A DNA stretch of 64,000 nt from the NCBI GenBank assembly GCA_041397775.1, contig JAWKWB010000005.1, forward strand, positions 62,001 through 126,000. The letters run 5' to 3'. Numbering within the stretch: the stretch's first letter is position 1; each line of letters opens with the position of its first letter. The notes beneath the pieces were generated by a model. That model worked only from the letters and a program-made list of their open reading frames with translations, was not told the origin of the DNA and searched no databases. Made by a program: the position numbers and the translations under genes. Positions 42,147 to 51,216 of this stretch are shown here, in pieces. Origin of the DNA: Ga0077555 sp041397775. GTDB taxonomy: Bacteria; Pseudomonadota; Alphaproteobacteria; Rhizobiales; Hyphomicrobiaceae.

Positions 42147-42773
42147 TTACTTCTGATCCTGGCGTCCGCCCTCGAGAATCCGGAACTGGCGGCGGTTGAA
42201 GCGCACGACACGCGCCTGCGCCAGCGCGGGAAGGAACGGCGCCTGATGCCCGGCGCGCTCGACCACGGCGTGGGGCCGGCCGTCCGGCCAGATGATCTCC
42301 TGGCGAGCGAGCGCATGGGCGTGAAGCGGCTCGTGCCCCAGCCAATAGGGCGGGTCGACCGGCGACAGGGCGCCGAGATAGCGCGAGATCGAATCCCGCG
42401 CGTGCAGCAACGGCAGGACAACCGCCTCGAAGTGGACGCTGCGCTGCGATGCATCGCACATCTCGATTTCGAACACGGCGACGGCCCCGCGTTGCGAAAC
42501 GTCGGCCATGGCCAGCTCCATGGTCTCCCGATCGTCCTCCCCGACGAGATCGAGGAAGTCCGTGCCACGCAACTCACTGCCGATCTGATCGCACAGCCGC
42601 GTCCCCGCCAGTCGGAACGTGAAACTATGGTGGTCGGCCTGTTCCAGAATGAAGGTTTCCGCGAGGATCGGCGAGATGCGCATCGGCTCAATCTCGAGCC
42701 GAAGTGGTGCCAGCCGGTCGCCACGCACGTCGTTCCAGTACTTGAACAGAATTTGGCTCGTACGCTGCTTCAT
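42147..42773 (-). CDS. PAS_5-type sensory protein
   Basis: A 208-residue protein consisting of a PAS_5 domain (DUF1488-like alphaproteobacterial PAS): the motifs YWNDVRGDRLAPLRLEIEP, FRLAGTRLCDQIGSELRGTDFLDL and FEAVVLPLLH match that family. No output domain is attached. Such proteins are numerous in Hyphomicrobiales and related orders; one group is involved in stress or cell-cycle signalling but most are uncharacterised. It stands alone behind a 340-base divergent spacer. Confidence 0.78.
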   Translation of the reverse strand: MKQRTSQILFKYWNDVRGDRLAPLRLEIEPMRISPILAETFILEQADHHSFTFRLAGTRLCDQIGSELRGTDFLDLVGEDDRETMELAMADVSQRGAVAVFEIEMCDASQRSVHFEAVVLPLLHARDSISRYLGALSPVDPPYWLGHEPLHAHALARQEIIWPDGRPHAVVERAGHQAPFLPALAQARVVRFNRRQFRILEGGRQDQK

Positions 42774-43115
42774 ACTACGTCCTTCGTGAACGGGCGGGGT
42801 TGGCCCGAGACCGGCATTGCAGTCGTCACATCAACCGTGGTGGGGCGATGCAGGATTGCCTGGTAAGTGTGCAATCGTCTGAGCATGAACCGTGCCAGCA
42901 CCCGTTCAGCCGCGGATTCCCATTGCGAACGCAATGCGCGAAAGGTAAGCGAACGTGCCTTGTTGCTGGTGCCGGCACGCGCCGGACGTCGACGCTGCGG
43001 CGAGAGCGGACCGTCTGACTGTCATCCAGGCGATTGATTTTTATAGGCTATTTAGGGCCACGCCCGATCTGGGCAGGATCTGGCGCCTATCGCGCCGAGG
43101 ACGAGGAGGCTGAAC
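42774..43115. other. Divergent spacer between PAS and rhomboid genes
   Basis: About 340 bases without a credible protein. An AT-rich stretch at 43032-43054 (TTGATTTTTATAGG) could contain a -10 element for the rhomboid gene. No long inverted repeats, tRNA or sRNA structure was recognised. Confidence 0.45.
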
Positions 43116-43847
43116 GTGAGCCGCGAGCCGGTCTTCAATGCGCCACCCGGCGTCGTACGTGCCATGGCGGTACTGGCCGTCGTTCACGTCATCGTGTGGC
43201 ACATGCTACCCGATGCGACGGCGTATCAGGTTCTGGAGTGGTTCGCGTTCATCCCAGCCCGGTACACTGGCACCCTGGTCGATCCCGTATTCGGCTGGCT
43301 GCCCACCATCTGGTCCCCGCTGACGCACCAGTTGCTGCACGGCGACATCACCCATCTGCTTCTCAATTGCGCCTGGCTGCTCGTCTTCGGCGGCGCCGTC
43401 GCCCAGCGTATCGGCGGCCTCCGCTTTCTGCTGCTCGGCGTCTTGAGCGGCGTTGCCGGGGCCGCCGTCTTCCTGCTGTTTCGTTTTGGCGACCTCGTTC
43501 CGATGATCGGCGCATCGGGAGCCGTCTCCGGCCTGATGGGGGGTGCTTTTCGCTTCTTCTTTGCGGCCCTCGACCGGGGTGGCTTCGAGATGTTCCGCCT
43601 CAATCCCCGCTCGATCCCGCTGATGACCGTTCGCCAAACCCTCTCCGACCGTCGCTTTCAGGCCGGCGCCGCCGTTCTGGTGCTGATCAACGTCTTTGCG
43701 TCGCTGATGGCACCGTCGGTCTCCTCGAGCGACGGCGTCGCCTGGCAGGCCCACCTCGGAGGTTTCCTGTTCGGTCTGTTCTGTTTCGACTACTTCGAGT
43801 TGCCGCGTCGGCCGCGCCCCCACCTCGTGCACACGACGCTGCATTGA
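43116..43847 (+). CDS. Rhomboid-family intramembrane serine protease
   Basis: A 243-residue polytopic membrane protein. The catalytic Ser134 lies in IGASGAVSG, the catalytic His213 in WQAHLGG, and the conserved HGDITHLLLNCAWL helix precedes them (WSPLTHQLLHGDITHLLLN). The core has six membrane segments. It starts with GTG 43116 after GAGGAGG. Rhomboids cleave transmembrane helices; substrates in alphaproteobacteria are mostly unknown. The gene appears monocistronic. Confidence 0.9.
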   Translation: MSREPVFNAPPGVVRAMAVLAVVHVIVWHMLPDATAYQVLEWFAFIPARYTGTLVDPVFGWLPTIWSPLTHQLLHGDITHLLLNCAWLLVFGGAVAQRIGGLRFLLLGVLSGVAGAAVFLLFRFGDLVPMIGASGAVSGLMGGAFRFFFAALDRGGFEMFRLNPRSIPLMTVRQTLSDRRFQAGAAVLVLINVFASLMAPSVSSSDGVAWQAHLGGFLFGLFCFDYFELPRRPRPHLVHTTLH

Positions 43848-44078
43848 TCGGCGGAGTGCACCAAGATTCACCTTGCGGCGTGCGGCGGAACAGCGCACTC
43901 TGGTCGTAACCATGCTCCCGGGAGGGTGGCGTGGGCCTGATAGAAGACGCGATAGAAAAATATGTTGTCTGCCGTTGCGACGACGGCCTGACATGGCGCT
44001 CCAGGACATATGGGGCTTGCGAGTGCGACGGGGGCATGGCCGGCCGATCTCTCCGCGGCAGCGGAAGAGGAGACAGCC

Positions 44079-44510
44079 ATGCATGTGACCACGATTCTTG
44101 CTCACAAGGGACGCCTCGTCGAAGTCGCCCGCGAAGGAACCCTCGTCCGCAGCATTGCCGAAACACTCACGCGGCTGAAGATCGGCGCCATCGTCGTCCT
44201 GGATGAGAGCGACAAGCTCACTGGCATCGTCTCCGAGCGCGACATTGTACGCGCCATCGCAGATCACGGCGCCGATGTGCTCGACCGGCCCGTGACCCAC
44301 ATCATGACCCGCGACGTCGTCACATGCCGCGAGCACGACACCATCGACGGCCTCATGGCACTCATGACGGAACGACGCTTCCGCCACCTTCCCGTCATCG
44401 AAGACGAGCGGTTGGTTGGCATCGTCTCGATCGGCGACGTGGTGAAGTTGCGCGTGGCCGAAGTGGAAACCGACGCCGCAGCCTTGCGCGACTACATTCA
44501 GGCCGCCTGA
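44079..44510 (+). CDS. Tandem CBS-domain protein
   Basis: A 143-residue protein made of two CBS domains, the first ending GIVSERDIVRAIA and the second with HIMTRDVVTC and RFRHLPVIEDERLVGIVSIGDVVK. Pairs of CBS domains bind adenosyl ligands (AMP, ATP, SAM, NAD) and report energy state. There is no attached enzyme domain. ATG 44079 follows GGAAGAGGAG. Stand-alone proteins of this type are common in alphaproteobacteria; the partner is unknown. Confidence 0.88.
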   Translation: MHVTTILAHKGRLVEVAREGTLVRSIAETLTRLKIGAIVVLDESDKLTGIVSERDIVRAIADHGADVLDRPVTHIMTRDVVTCREHDTIDGLMALMTERRFRHLPVIEDERLVGIVSIGDVVKLRVAEVETDAAALRDYIQAA

Positions 44511-44627
44511 TATCGGTGCAGGGTGGCGTCGCCTGTCCGGCGTCCGGCCCTGGAGTGGACACGGGGAGGTGATCGCGAAATTCGTACGGCCGCCACGGCA
44601 GCGCGCCGCGCGTTTCGCGCGCCCGCC

Positions 44628-45569
44628 TCAGGCATGCAGGGCGACGCCGTTCCAGTGCGCGCGGCGCGAATTGATTTCGCGGCGGATGTCCTCCAATTCG
44701 CGCTGCGCCGCCGTGACACCACGCTGGATCAACTCGTCCGCGCGATGGAAGTCGAAAAGGCCGATGCCCGCCAGACGCGGGTTGATGACCACATCCGGCG
44801 GATCGCCTGCCAGGCGCGAGCGCGCGATCCGGTCCTGCACGATGTTGAAGGCATCCACCATCACCGTGGAGATGCCGGGGCTGCCATCGCCGTTGCCGAA
44901 GATCTGGCGTTGCAGCAGCTTGCGTGCCGCTGGCCGCGCTGGCTCCTGGCCGTCCATCATGCCGGCGTGCGCCCCCGCCAGTGCACATCCTTCAGGGATC
45001 GGCGCGCCGCGCCCGCACAGGTCCGAGTTGAGGTTGATGGCGATCACGTAGCGCGCTCCCAGCGCCCGGCACACCGAGACGGGAATCGGATTGACCAGCG
45101 CCCCGTCGAACAGCCAGCGCCCCTCGATGTTGACCGGCTTGAAGATGCCGGGAATGGCGTACGACGCACGCATGACTTCGACCAGGGGCCCGCGTGACAG
45201 CCAGATTTCCTGCCCGGTGCCGATTTCCGTCGCAACGGCCATGAAACGCGGCGAGACCTGCTCCACCGCATAGCCCGCCAGATGCGTCTCCAGGCGTTCG
45301 ACGACGCGCTGGCCCGTGATCAGGCCCGAGCCCGTGAGATTGAAATCGAGGAAGCCGAAGACCTTGCGGAGCGTCAGGTTGCGCGCGAAGCCTTCCAGCT
45401 CGTCGAGATGACCGGCCGCGTAGCACCCACCCACGACCGCGCCGATGGACGTGCCTGCTATGATGTCGGGAACGATACCGGCCTGCTTCAAGGCACGAAT
45501 GACGCCGATGTGCGCCCATCCGCGCGCTGCGCCGGCACCCAATGCCAATCCGATCTTGGTCGAGGCCAT
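44628..45569 (-). CDS. Patatin-like phospholipase (RssA-type)
   Basis: A 313-residue patatin-fold lipase. The oxyanion motif GAGAARGWAHIG (10-22), the nucleophile GTSIG (Ser41) and the catalytic Asp155 in FDGALVN are intact, forming the Ser-Asp dyad. The C-terminal region is an added helical segment found in RssA relatives. It hydrolyses acyl esters of phospholipid, but natural substrate is not known. It follows hisI on the same strand, an arrangement frequent in alphaproteobacteria. Confidence 0.87.
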   Translation of the reverse strand: MASTKIGLALGAGAARGWAHIGVIRALKQAGIVPDIIAGTSIGAVVGGCYAAGHLDELEGFARNLTLRKVFGFLDFNLTGSGLITGQRVVERLETHLAGYAVEQVSPRFMAVATEIGTGQEIWLSRGPLVEVMRASYAIPGIFKPVNIEGRWLFDGALVNPIPVSVCRALGARYVIAINLNSDLCGRGAPIPEGCALAGAHAGMMDGQEPARPAARKLLQRQIFGNGDGSPGISTVMVDAFNIVQDRIARSRLAGDPPDVVINPRLAGIGLFDFHRADELIQRGVTAAQRELEDIRREINSRRAHWNGVALHA

Positions 45570-45749
45570 CGTGCGGTCCCCCTTGCGCCGCCACCGGGCA
45601 TGAACAATGCCTTGCGTTGAGTCTCCGGTATTGCACGGCAAATACAAATCGGCCGTCTCCGTTAAGGTTGACAGGCAGCCGTTAACAAAGCGGGCCTGCG
45701 GCGCGCCGAAGGCCCCGCATGGTTAGCGCCTGGTGAAGATCGCCGGGTT

Positions 45750-46232
45750 TCAAGACGGTTTGTAGACGTCCGCGGGGTCGAACAGGCGGGGCACGTCGGG
45801 CGGCTGCAGCGACGCGGTCACGCCGTGCCCTCCCGTACCCTGGCCCAGGGGAATGCGCCGGTAGAAACACGTGCGACGGCCGGTGTGGCAGGCGGCCTTC
45901 TGGCCACGCATCCTCACGCGCATCCAGATTGCGTCCTGATCGCAATCGGTCCGCATTTCCACGACGTCGAGCACGTTGCCGCTTTCCTCGCCCTTCTTCC
46001 AGATCCGCTTGCGCGAGCGGCTGTAGAAATGCGCCTCCCCGGTCGCGATGGTCAGGGCGAGGGCTTCCGCATCCATCCAGGCGAGCATCAGCACTTCACC
46101 CGTCTCGGCATCCGTCGCAACGGCGGCGAGCACACCGCCATCGTCGAATTTCGGTGTCAGGCAGGTGCCGCCCTCGATTTCGGCGGTGCTGCCGCGAGGC
46201 GCGAAGACGAGACGCTTGAAGATGTCGGTCAT
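45750..46232 (-). CDS. hisI: Phosphoribosyl-AMP cyclohydrolase
   Basis: A 160-residue enzyme of the third step of histidine synthesis. The family motifs HFYSRSRKRIWKKGEESGN, RTDCDQDA (Asp96, Cys97, Asp98, Asp100 bind Mg and Zn) and ACHTGRRTCFYR are all present. It is the mono-functional form, without the HisE part. Other his genes are not in the window, which is usual in alphaproteobacteria. Start 46232 is the family start; the frame extends further. Upstream on the same strand is tenA. Confidence 0.94.
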   Translation of the reverse strand: MTDIFKRLVFAPRGSTAEIEGGTCLTPKFDDGGVLAAVATDAETGEVLMLAWMDAEALALTIATGEAHFYSRSRKRIWKKGEESGNVLDVVEMRTDCDQDAIWMRVRMRGQKAACHTGRRTCFYRRIPLGQGTGGHGVTASLQPPDVPRLFDPADVYKPS

Positions 46233-46332
46233 GATCCGGGCCCGCGAACTGGCTGCGACGCAACTGCGCGCTTCATAGTCCTTTCGGAGCGTCCGGGCCA
46301 CCCTTGCCGCGCCGAAACGCGAGAGCGTCGCT

Positions 46333-47013
46333 TCACGCGCCTGCGCGATCGTTCCGCGCGCGCCAGCCCATCTCCCAGAAATCCGCCTCGAGCCGCGTTG
46401 CCTCCGAGAAAATCCGGACCAGCTCGGCCTCCCGCGCCGGCGTCACATAACGCTCTCCCAGGCGCGCCAGGTGCGCACGCGCATTGGCCGCAATCTCCTG
46501 ATACGCCGCACCGGCATACTCCCCGATCCAGACGCGATAGGGATTGCCGTCGCCAAGGGCTCCCGGCATTGCCGCAAGTCGCGTCGCGATCTCCGCGTAG
46601 CCGATCACGCACGGCGCCAACGCCACCTTGAGGGCCAGCAGATCGCCGCGCATGCCCGCATCCAGCACATAGCGCGTATAGGCGAGCATTTCGGGCGCAG
46701 GCGGCGCCAGTTCGAGGTCGTCGCGTGACAGTCCCCAGGCCGCGGACAACTTGACGTGCAGCTCCATCTCCACGTCGAGAATTGCAGCGAGCCCAGCCGA
46801 GGCCTCGCGCATGTCGGCGAGCGAGGGCGACTTGTAGACCGCCAAGGCATAGGCGCGGGCGAACTCGATGAGGAACAGGTAATCCTGCACCAGATAGTGA
46901 CGGAACGCGGCCTCGGGCAGGCTGCCGTCGCCCATGGCGGTGGTGAAGGCATGCTCGGTGTAGGCAGTCCACTCTGCGTTCGCACTTGCCTTCAGGCGCT
47001 CGAAGAGATCCAT
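46333..47013 (-). CDS. tenA: TenA-family aminopyrimidine aminohydrolase / thiaminase II
   Basis: A 226-residue TenA protein. The catalytic Cys135 (ALAPCVIGYAEI) and Asp44 (VQDYLF) coincide with the numbering of the Bacillus enzyme, and the C-terminal Glu lies in LEADFWEM. TenA releases HMP from degraded thiamine in the salvage pathway. It starts ten bases after the stop of an ABC permease gene on the same strand, so it is the third gene of a binding protein-permease-tenA operon, suggesting import of a thiamine-related compound. No TPP riboswitch was found in front of the operon. Confidence 0.88.
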   Translation of the reverse strand: MDLFERLKASANAEWTAYTEHAFTTAMGDGSLPEAAFRHYLVQDYLFLIEFARAYALAVYKSPSLADMREASAGLAAILDVEMELHVKLSAAWGLSRDDLELAPPAPEMLAYTRYVLDAGMRGDLLALKVALAPCVIGYAEIATRLAAMPGALGDGNPYRVWIGEYAGAAYQEIAANARAHLARLGERYVTPAREAELVRIFSEATRLEADFWEMGWRARNDRAGA

Positions 47014-47023
47014 CCCCCGCCTC

Positions 47024-48763
47024 CTATCCGTTGATGCGCATGCGCGCACCGCCCTTGGCTGCGAAGCGGTTCGCGAAGGCCACGACACAAATCGTCACCA
47101 CGAGCATGATGATGCCCAGCACCGCGATCGCGCCCAGGTCACCGCTTTCCTTCAGGTCGAAGATGAGGACCGACAGCACTTTCGTATCCGAGGTGAAGAG
47201 GATGGCTGCAGCCGACAGCTCGCGCACCACCGCCACGAAGATGAAACACCAGGCCGCAATCACGCCGGACCGCAGCAATGGCGCCGTGATGCTCCGCAGC
47301 GTCCGCAGCCGCGTGGCGCCGAGGATCCGCCCCGCCTCCTCCAGTTCCGGATGCACTGCCTCGAATGCCGAGCGGAGCTGCTGGTAGGACCCGGGCAGCT
47401 CGATGGTGACATAGGCGATCAGCAGGATCCACAGCGTGCCATAAAGCACGATCGGCGGCCGCGTGTAGGCGAGGAACAGCCCCACACCCAGCACGATGCC
47501 GGGAATCGCGATCGGCGCTGTCGCCAGAAGATTGAGATATGCGTGGCCTCGCACCGCCTTGCGTGCCACGAGAAAGGCGATCAGCAGCGACAGCAGCGTG
47601 CCCAGTGTCGCGGCCAGCGTCGCCAGCAGGAACGTGTTGCGCATCACGTCCATCGTCTGCGACAGCTCGAAGAACGTGAAGTGGATGTTCTGCATCGACA
47701 GCGTCGCCCAGGTCACGAGCCGCGTCGGCACCGCTGAGAATGTGGCGTTGAGCAGCGCCAGATAGGGCAGGAACACCGGCATCATCAGCATGAATAGGCA
47801 CACGATCAGCGCCGGCCAACGGAACCAGCCGAGCAGCACCGGCCGCGGCGCGCCGTACTTGCCGCCGAGCACGGCGTAGCCGCGTCGCCCCAGAACCTTC
47901 GCCTGTGCGCGCAGAAGCACCACGGTGAGGATGAGCAGCGGCAGCGCTCCGGCGGCCGCCAGCTCCAGTTTGGGCGGGAACTGGAACAGGCTCCAGATCT
48001 TCGTCGTCATCGTGTGGAAGCCGGCAGGAATCGCCAGGATCGCCGGCGAACCGAACAGGTTCATCGCCTGCAGGAACGCGATCAGCGCGCCAGCCACGAA
48101 CGCCGGCAGCGCCAGCGGAACGGTGATGCGCCGTGCCGTCACGCCGGCTGGCGCCCCCAGCATCGCCGCCGCGTCCTCGAGCTCGCCCGGCATGCGGTCG
48201 AGCGCGTTCGACACCAGCACGAAGACATAGGGGAACGTGTAGCAGGTGATGACGAAGATCAGCCCCGTCAGGGAGTAGATGTTGAACAGATGCGTGTCGC
48301 TCGATGCCCCCGTCAGGCCGCGCCATGCCTGGTTCAGAAGCCCGCTGTTCGGCGCCGCCAGGATTTCCCACGCGATGGCGCCCAGGAACGGCGGCGTCAC
48401 GAACGAGGCCGTCACGAGCGTGCGCACGACGTTGCGCAACGGCATGTCGGAGCGCGCAACCAGCCACCCCATCGGCGCCGCGATCAGGCAGCACGACAGC
48501 GAGACCGAAATGGCGATCACGAAGGTCGTCATCAGCGGCTGCACCAGGTCGGGATCGCCGAGCAGCGTCTTGAAATTCGCGAGCGTGAAGCCGCCTTCCT
48601 TCGGCAGGCTGAAGGCATAGACGCCGAGCCACGCCATCGGCAGCACGATCAGGATCACGAGCAGTGCCACCGCCAACGCCATCACCGGCATGGAAAAATC
48701 CAGACCGGCCCGCTTCGGCCGGTTCTCGGCAGTAGGCGCGAGTTCAGACGCTTCGACGGCCAT
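47024..48763 (-). CDS. ABC importer permease, fused two-domain (FbpB/ThiP-type)
   Basis: A 579-residue permease with two complete sets of about six membrane helices. The two EAA loops, which contact the ATPase, are LEDAAAMLGAPAGVTARRIT and LEEAGRILGATRLRTLRSIT, so both halves are functional by motif. The architecture is that of iron(III), thiamine, phosphonate and putrescine importers. The binding-protein gene lies upstream after 57 bases and tenA ten bases downstream. The ATP-binding subunit is not encoded nearby. Fused permeases of this type are also found in ThiP, which fits the tenA partner. Confidence 0.9.
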   Translation of the reverse strand: MAVEASELAPTAENRPKRAGLDFSMPVMALAVALLVILIVLPMAWLGVYAFSLPKEGGFTLANFKTLLGDPDLVQPLMTTFVIAISVSLSCCLIAAPMGWLVARSDMPLRNVVRTLVTASFVTPPFLGAIAWEILAAPNSGLLNQAWRGLTGASSDTHLFNIYSLTGLIFVITCYTFPYVFVLVSNALDRMPGELEDAAAMLGAPAGVTARRITVPLALPAFVAGALIAFLQAMNLFGSPAILAIPAGFHTMTTKIWSLFQFPPKLELAAAGALPLLILTVVLLRAQAKVLGRRGYAVLGGKYGAPRPVLLGWFRWPALIVCLFMLMMPVFLPYLALLNATFSAVPTRLVTWATLSMQNIHFTFFELSQTMDVMRNTFLLATLAATLGTLLSLLIAFLVARKAVRGHAYLNLLATAPIAIPGIVLGVGLFLAYTRPPIVLYGTLWILLIAYVTIELPGSYQQLRSAFEAVHPELEEAGRILGATRLRTLRSITAPLLRSGVIAAWCFIFVAVVRELSAAAILFTSDTKVLSVLIFDLKESGDLGAIAVLGIIMLVVTICVVAFANRFAAKGGARMRING

Positions 48764-48820
48764 GGGCTGCCCGTCTCCCTTGTCCCAGTCGACGACGATC
48801 GTTCGGCGGCTCTTCGCTGC

Positions 48821-49897
48821 CTAGACCTTGAACAGGGAGGCGTACTTCTTCTTGATGCTGTCCGCGAGCTTCTCGACCTCGGCGGCGTTCTCCTTCATCA
48901 GCTTGATCTCGGAGAGCGGCCTGCGACCTGGACGGTCCTTGACGAGCTTGTGTGCCGATCGCAGCGCACCGATCTTCACCGACAGCGCCTGCGCTTCCGG
49001 CGTGAACGCCCAGCAATGGAACAGCTTCGCAGCATTGGGATTGGACGCCCGCTTCATGATGGCCGATGGACCCGTGATCAGCGGCGTGCCTTCCGCCGGG
49101 TAGACGATCTCCAGCGGCGCACCCTTGTCGATCTGCAGTGAAACGACGTAATCGCCGCCGTCGATCATGATGGCCCGCTCACCCAGCGCCAACTTCTTCG
49201 GCGGATCGGCGGCCGACTGCACCTGCAGGATCTTCTGCTTGGCGAGTTGCTCGAAATAGCCCCAGCCCAGATCGCGCGACATCTGGTGCGTCGCCGTCAT
49301 GATCGTGCCGGAGTAACCGGGATGCGCCTTGACCATCTTGCCGGTCCACTTCGGATCGAGCAGGTCCTTGAAGCTCTTTGGCGCGTCCTCGGGCTTCACC
49401 AGCGTCTTGTTGTAGGCGATCACGCTCAGCATCACGCGCCAGGTCGCGAAGAAGCCGTCGGGATCCTTGAACTCGGGCGCATAATGCAACGCCACGTCCT
49501 CGGGCACGCAGGCCTCGAGCATGCCTTCGCGCTTCCAGATGATCATGTGCGCCGCGTCGGACGTGTTCACCGTATCGCAGTTGTAGATCTTCGACGCATA
49601 TTCCTGGCCGATGCGCTGGAAATTGCGTTCTGCGCCCGACCGCTCGACTTTCACCTTGATGCCCGGATACTTCGCCTCGAAGGCTTTGCCGATCTGTTCG
49701 GCCACCTTGATCTCGACCGACGTGTACCAGTTGACCTTGCCTTCCTTCTTGGCGGCCGCGATCAGCTCCGGCGTGATTTTGGTCGGTGCGGGAGCGGCAG
49801 CATGTGCCATCCAGCCCCCCGGCAAGGACAGGCCGCCAGCGGCGCCCGCCGCAAGGCCCAGCATCTGGCGACGTGTCGGCATGATGCGCTGCGTCAT
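48821..49897 (-). CDS. ABC importer periplasmic binding protein
   Basis: A 358-residue binding protein of the iron(III)/spermidine-type cluster D family. A twin-Arg-like leader (PTRRQMLGLAAGAAGG, cleavage near AHAA) precedes the fold starting EGKVNWYTSVEIKVAEQIGKAF, the diagnostic start of the FbpA/AfuA/PhnS group. No residues identify the ligand; the usual iron-binding Tyr pair is not obvious. Being the first gene of a unit with permease and tenA, a pyrimidine-type ligand is possible. Two near-identical 17-base direct repeats (49964-49997) lie upstream. Confidence 0.88.
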   Translation of the reverse strand: MTQRIMPTRRQMLGLAAGAAGGLSLPGGWMAHAAAPAPTKITPELIAAAKKEGKVNWYTSVEIKVAEQIGKAFEAKYPGIKVKVERSGAERNFQRIGQEYASKIYNCDTVNTSDAAHMIIWKREGMLEACVPEDVALHYAPEFKDPDGFFATWRVMLSVIAYNKTLVKPEDAPKSFKDLLDPKWTGKMVKAHPGYSGTIMTATHQMSRDLGWGYFEQLAKQKILQVQSAADPPKKLALGERAIMIDGGDYVVSLQIDKGAPLEIVYPAEGTPLITGPSAIMKRASNPNAAKLFHCWAFTPEAQALSVKIGALRSAHKLVKDRPGRRPLSEIKLMKENAAEVEKLADSIKKKYASLFKV

Positions 49898-49963
49898 GGC
49901 TCTACGGCCCTCCTTGCGCGGTTTCCTCGGGCCCGATCATGGCAAACTCGCGAGGCCGACGCT

Positions 49964-49997
49964 AGATCCTCCCCACGGACAGATCCTCCCCGCGGGA
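49964..49997. repeat. Tandem 17-bp direct repeat
   Basis: AGATCCTCCCC at 49964 recurs at 49981, each followed by a CGG-containing tail, giving two 17-base copies with about three differences. On the minus strand each contains GGGGAGGATCT. It lies in the short gap between the glycosylase stop and the binding-protein start and could be chance, a regulator site or a mRNA stability element. Confidence 0.35.
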
Positions 49998-50012
49998 TCG
50001 GTTCGCGCGCCA

Positions 50013-50729
50013 TCAGTCCTCGTCCATGCCGCGCAAAAGCCGCTCCGGCTCGTAATTCTCGCCGATCGACAGCGCGCAGATGCGCGACAGGTGCACGTAG
50101 GGCAGCTTGGTTTCCCTCGCCCAGGCCTCGAATTGCGCCTGCACCTTGGCAAGATCGCGCTTCGACTTGGCATCCTCCGAAATTTCGAGGCCCGCATCGC
50201 GCAGGCAGGCGACGACGTCCCTGGACGTGACGAACCCGTCCCAGCCCAGGAAGCGCAGCAGCATCTGCCCCGTGTTGCCGCCGAGGCGACTGCCGCGCTT
50301 TGCCAGCATCTCCAGCAACCCCACCTCGTTCGACGACGGCCAGCCCGCCAGCATCCGGCCGAAACTGCCGTGCTCCTTCGCGATCTCCCGCACGAACGCG
50401 GCATTGGCCCGCACCGACATGACCTTCGCGCCGTTGCGCACGATGCGCGCGTCCTTCAGCAAGCCGTCCCAGTAGTCGTCCGGCAGCAGCGATAGGCGGC
50501 CGGGTTCGAAGCCCATGAAGGCCTCCTCGAAACCCGGCCACTTCGTCTCGATCACGCTCCAGGCAAAGCCGGCGCAGAAGACGCGCTTGGCCATCTCCGC
50601 CAGCACGCGGTCGTCCCCGAGCTCGGCCAGCGCCTTTGCATCCGGCTTCGGCGGCAACAACCGCTTCAAGGCTGCCGCTCCACCCTTGCGCTTTTCCGCG
50701 CGCTCGCGGATCGTCTTGAAAGCGATCAT
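50013..50729 (-). CDS. DNA-3-methyladenine glycosylase I-like protein
   Basis: A 238-residue member of the Tag superfamily (PF03352). Recognisable are FCAGFAWSVIETKWPGFEEAF (for GLSWxxILxKRxxFRxxF), LLKDARIVRNGAKVMSVRANA and the helix-hairpin-helix-like LGGNTGQMLLRFLGWDGFVTSRDV. Classical Tag binds zinc through N- and C-terminal Cys and His that are absent here, so this is the longer, zinc-free group found in many alphaproteobacteria. It should excise 3-methyladenine or a related base. The start (MIAFKTIRERAEK) is chosen over one seven codons upstream. Confidence 0.8.
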   Translation of the reverse strand: MIAFKTIRERAEKRKGGAAALKRLLPPKPDAKALAELGDDRVLAEMAKRVFCAGFAWSVIETKWPGFEEAFMGFEPGRLSLLPDDYWDGLLKDARIVRNGAKVMSVRANAAFVREIAKEHGSFGRMLAGWPSSNEVGLLEMLAKRGSRLGGNTGQMLLRFLGWDGFVTSRDVVACLRDAGLEISEDAKSKRDLAKVQAQFEAWARETKLPYVHLSRICALSIGENYEPERLLRGMDED

Positions 50730-50778
50730 GCCACCGTTTCCTTTTCGCATGCGGTCTGCAGCGTCCGCTCGCTTAGCG

Positions 50779-51216
50779 TCACGGCAACCCGATGAGTATG
50801 ACCCCGACCGCGATCAGGGCCACACCCAGCCAATTGTGTATCGCGAGATGTTCGCCCAGGAACAGAACTCCAAACACGGCGACGAGCACGACGCTGAGCT
50901 TGTCGATTGGCGCTACCCGCGCCGCATCACCGAGTTGGAGCGCACGAAAATAGCAGAGCCACGACGCCCCGGTCGCCACGCCGGACAGGGCGAGAAAGGT
51001 GTATGTCCGCCCGGAAATGCCCCCCAGTTGCTGGAAGAGTCCGCGTGCCGCCAGGATGCCGCCAAGCACCACGATCACGACGACGGTACGCACGAACGTG
51101 GCAAGGTCCGAATTGACGTTCTCGATGCCGATTTTCGCAAAGACCGCAGTCATCGCGGCAAAGATGGCCGAAAGCAGGGCCCACGCGACCCAGGCTGCGA
51201 CGTGAATGTCAGGCAT
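50779..51216 (-). CDS. Half-size EamA-family transporter
   Basis: A 145-residue membrane protein with a single EamA (DMT superfamily) domain and about five helices, instead of the usual two domains in 300 residues. Motifs AIFAAMTAVFAKIGIENV and APIDKLSVVLVAVFGVLFLGEHL are typical. Single-domain members assemble as dimers. Substrate unknown. ATG 51216 is preferred over one 19 codons upstream. It is divergent from the acyl-CoA dehydrogenase and lies 49 bases upstream of the glycosylase on the same strand. Confidence 0.82.
   Translation of the reverse strand: MPDIHVAAWVAWALLSAIFAAMTAVFAKIGIENVNSDLATFVRTVVVIVVLGGILAARGLFQQLGGISGRTYTFLALSGVATGASWLCYFRALQLGDAARVAPIDKLSVVLVAVFGVLFLGEHLAIHNWLGVALIAVGVILIGLP

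Noticed and set aside
43931..44206. Small GTG-started frame with a strong GGGAGGG ribosome site ahead of the CBS-domain gene
   Set aside because: The first 25 codons look plausible (four Cys), but the frame then runs 128 bases into the CBS gene in another frame and turns into basic low-complexity sequence. Kept only as a remote possibility.
49898..50012. TPP riboswitch in front of the binding protein-permease-tenA operon
   Set aside because: No CUGAGA or GAACCUGAU-type conserved elements are present on the minus strand in the short leader.
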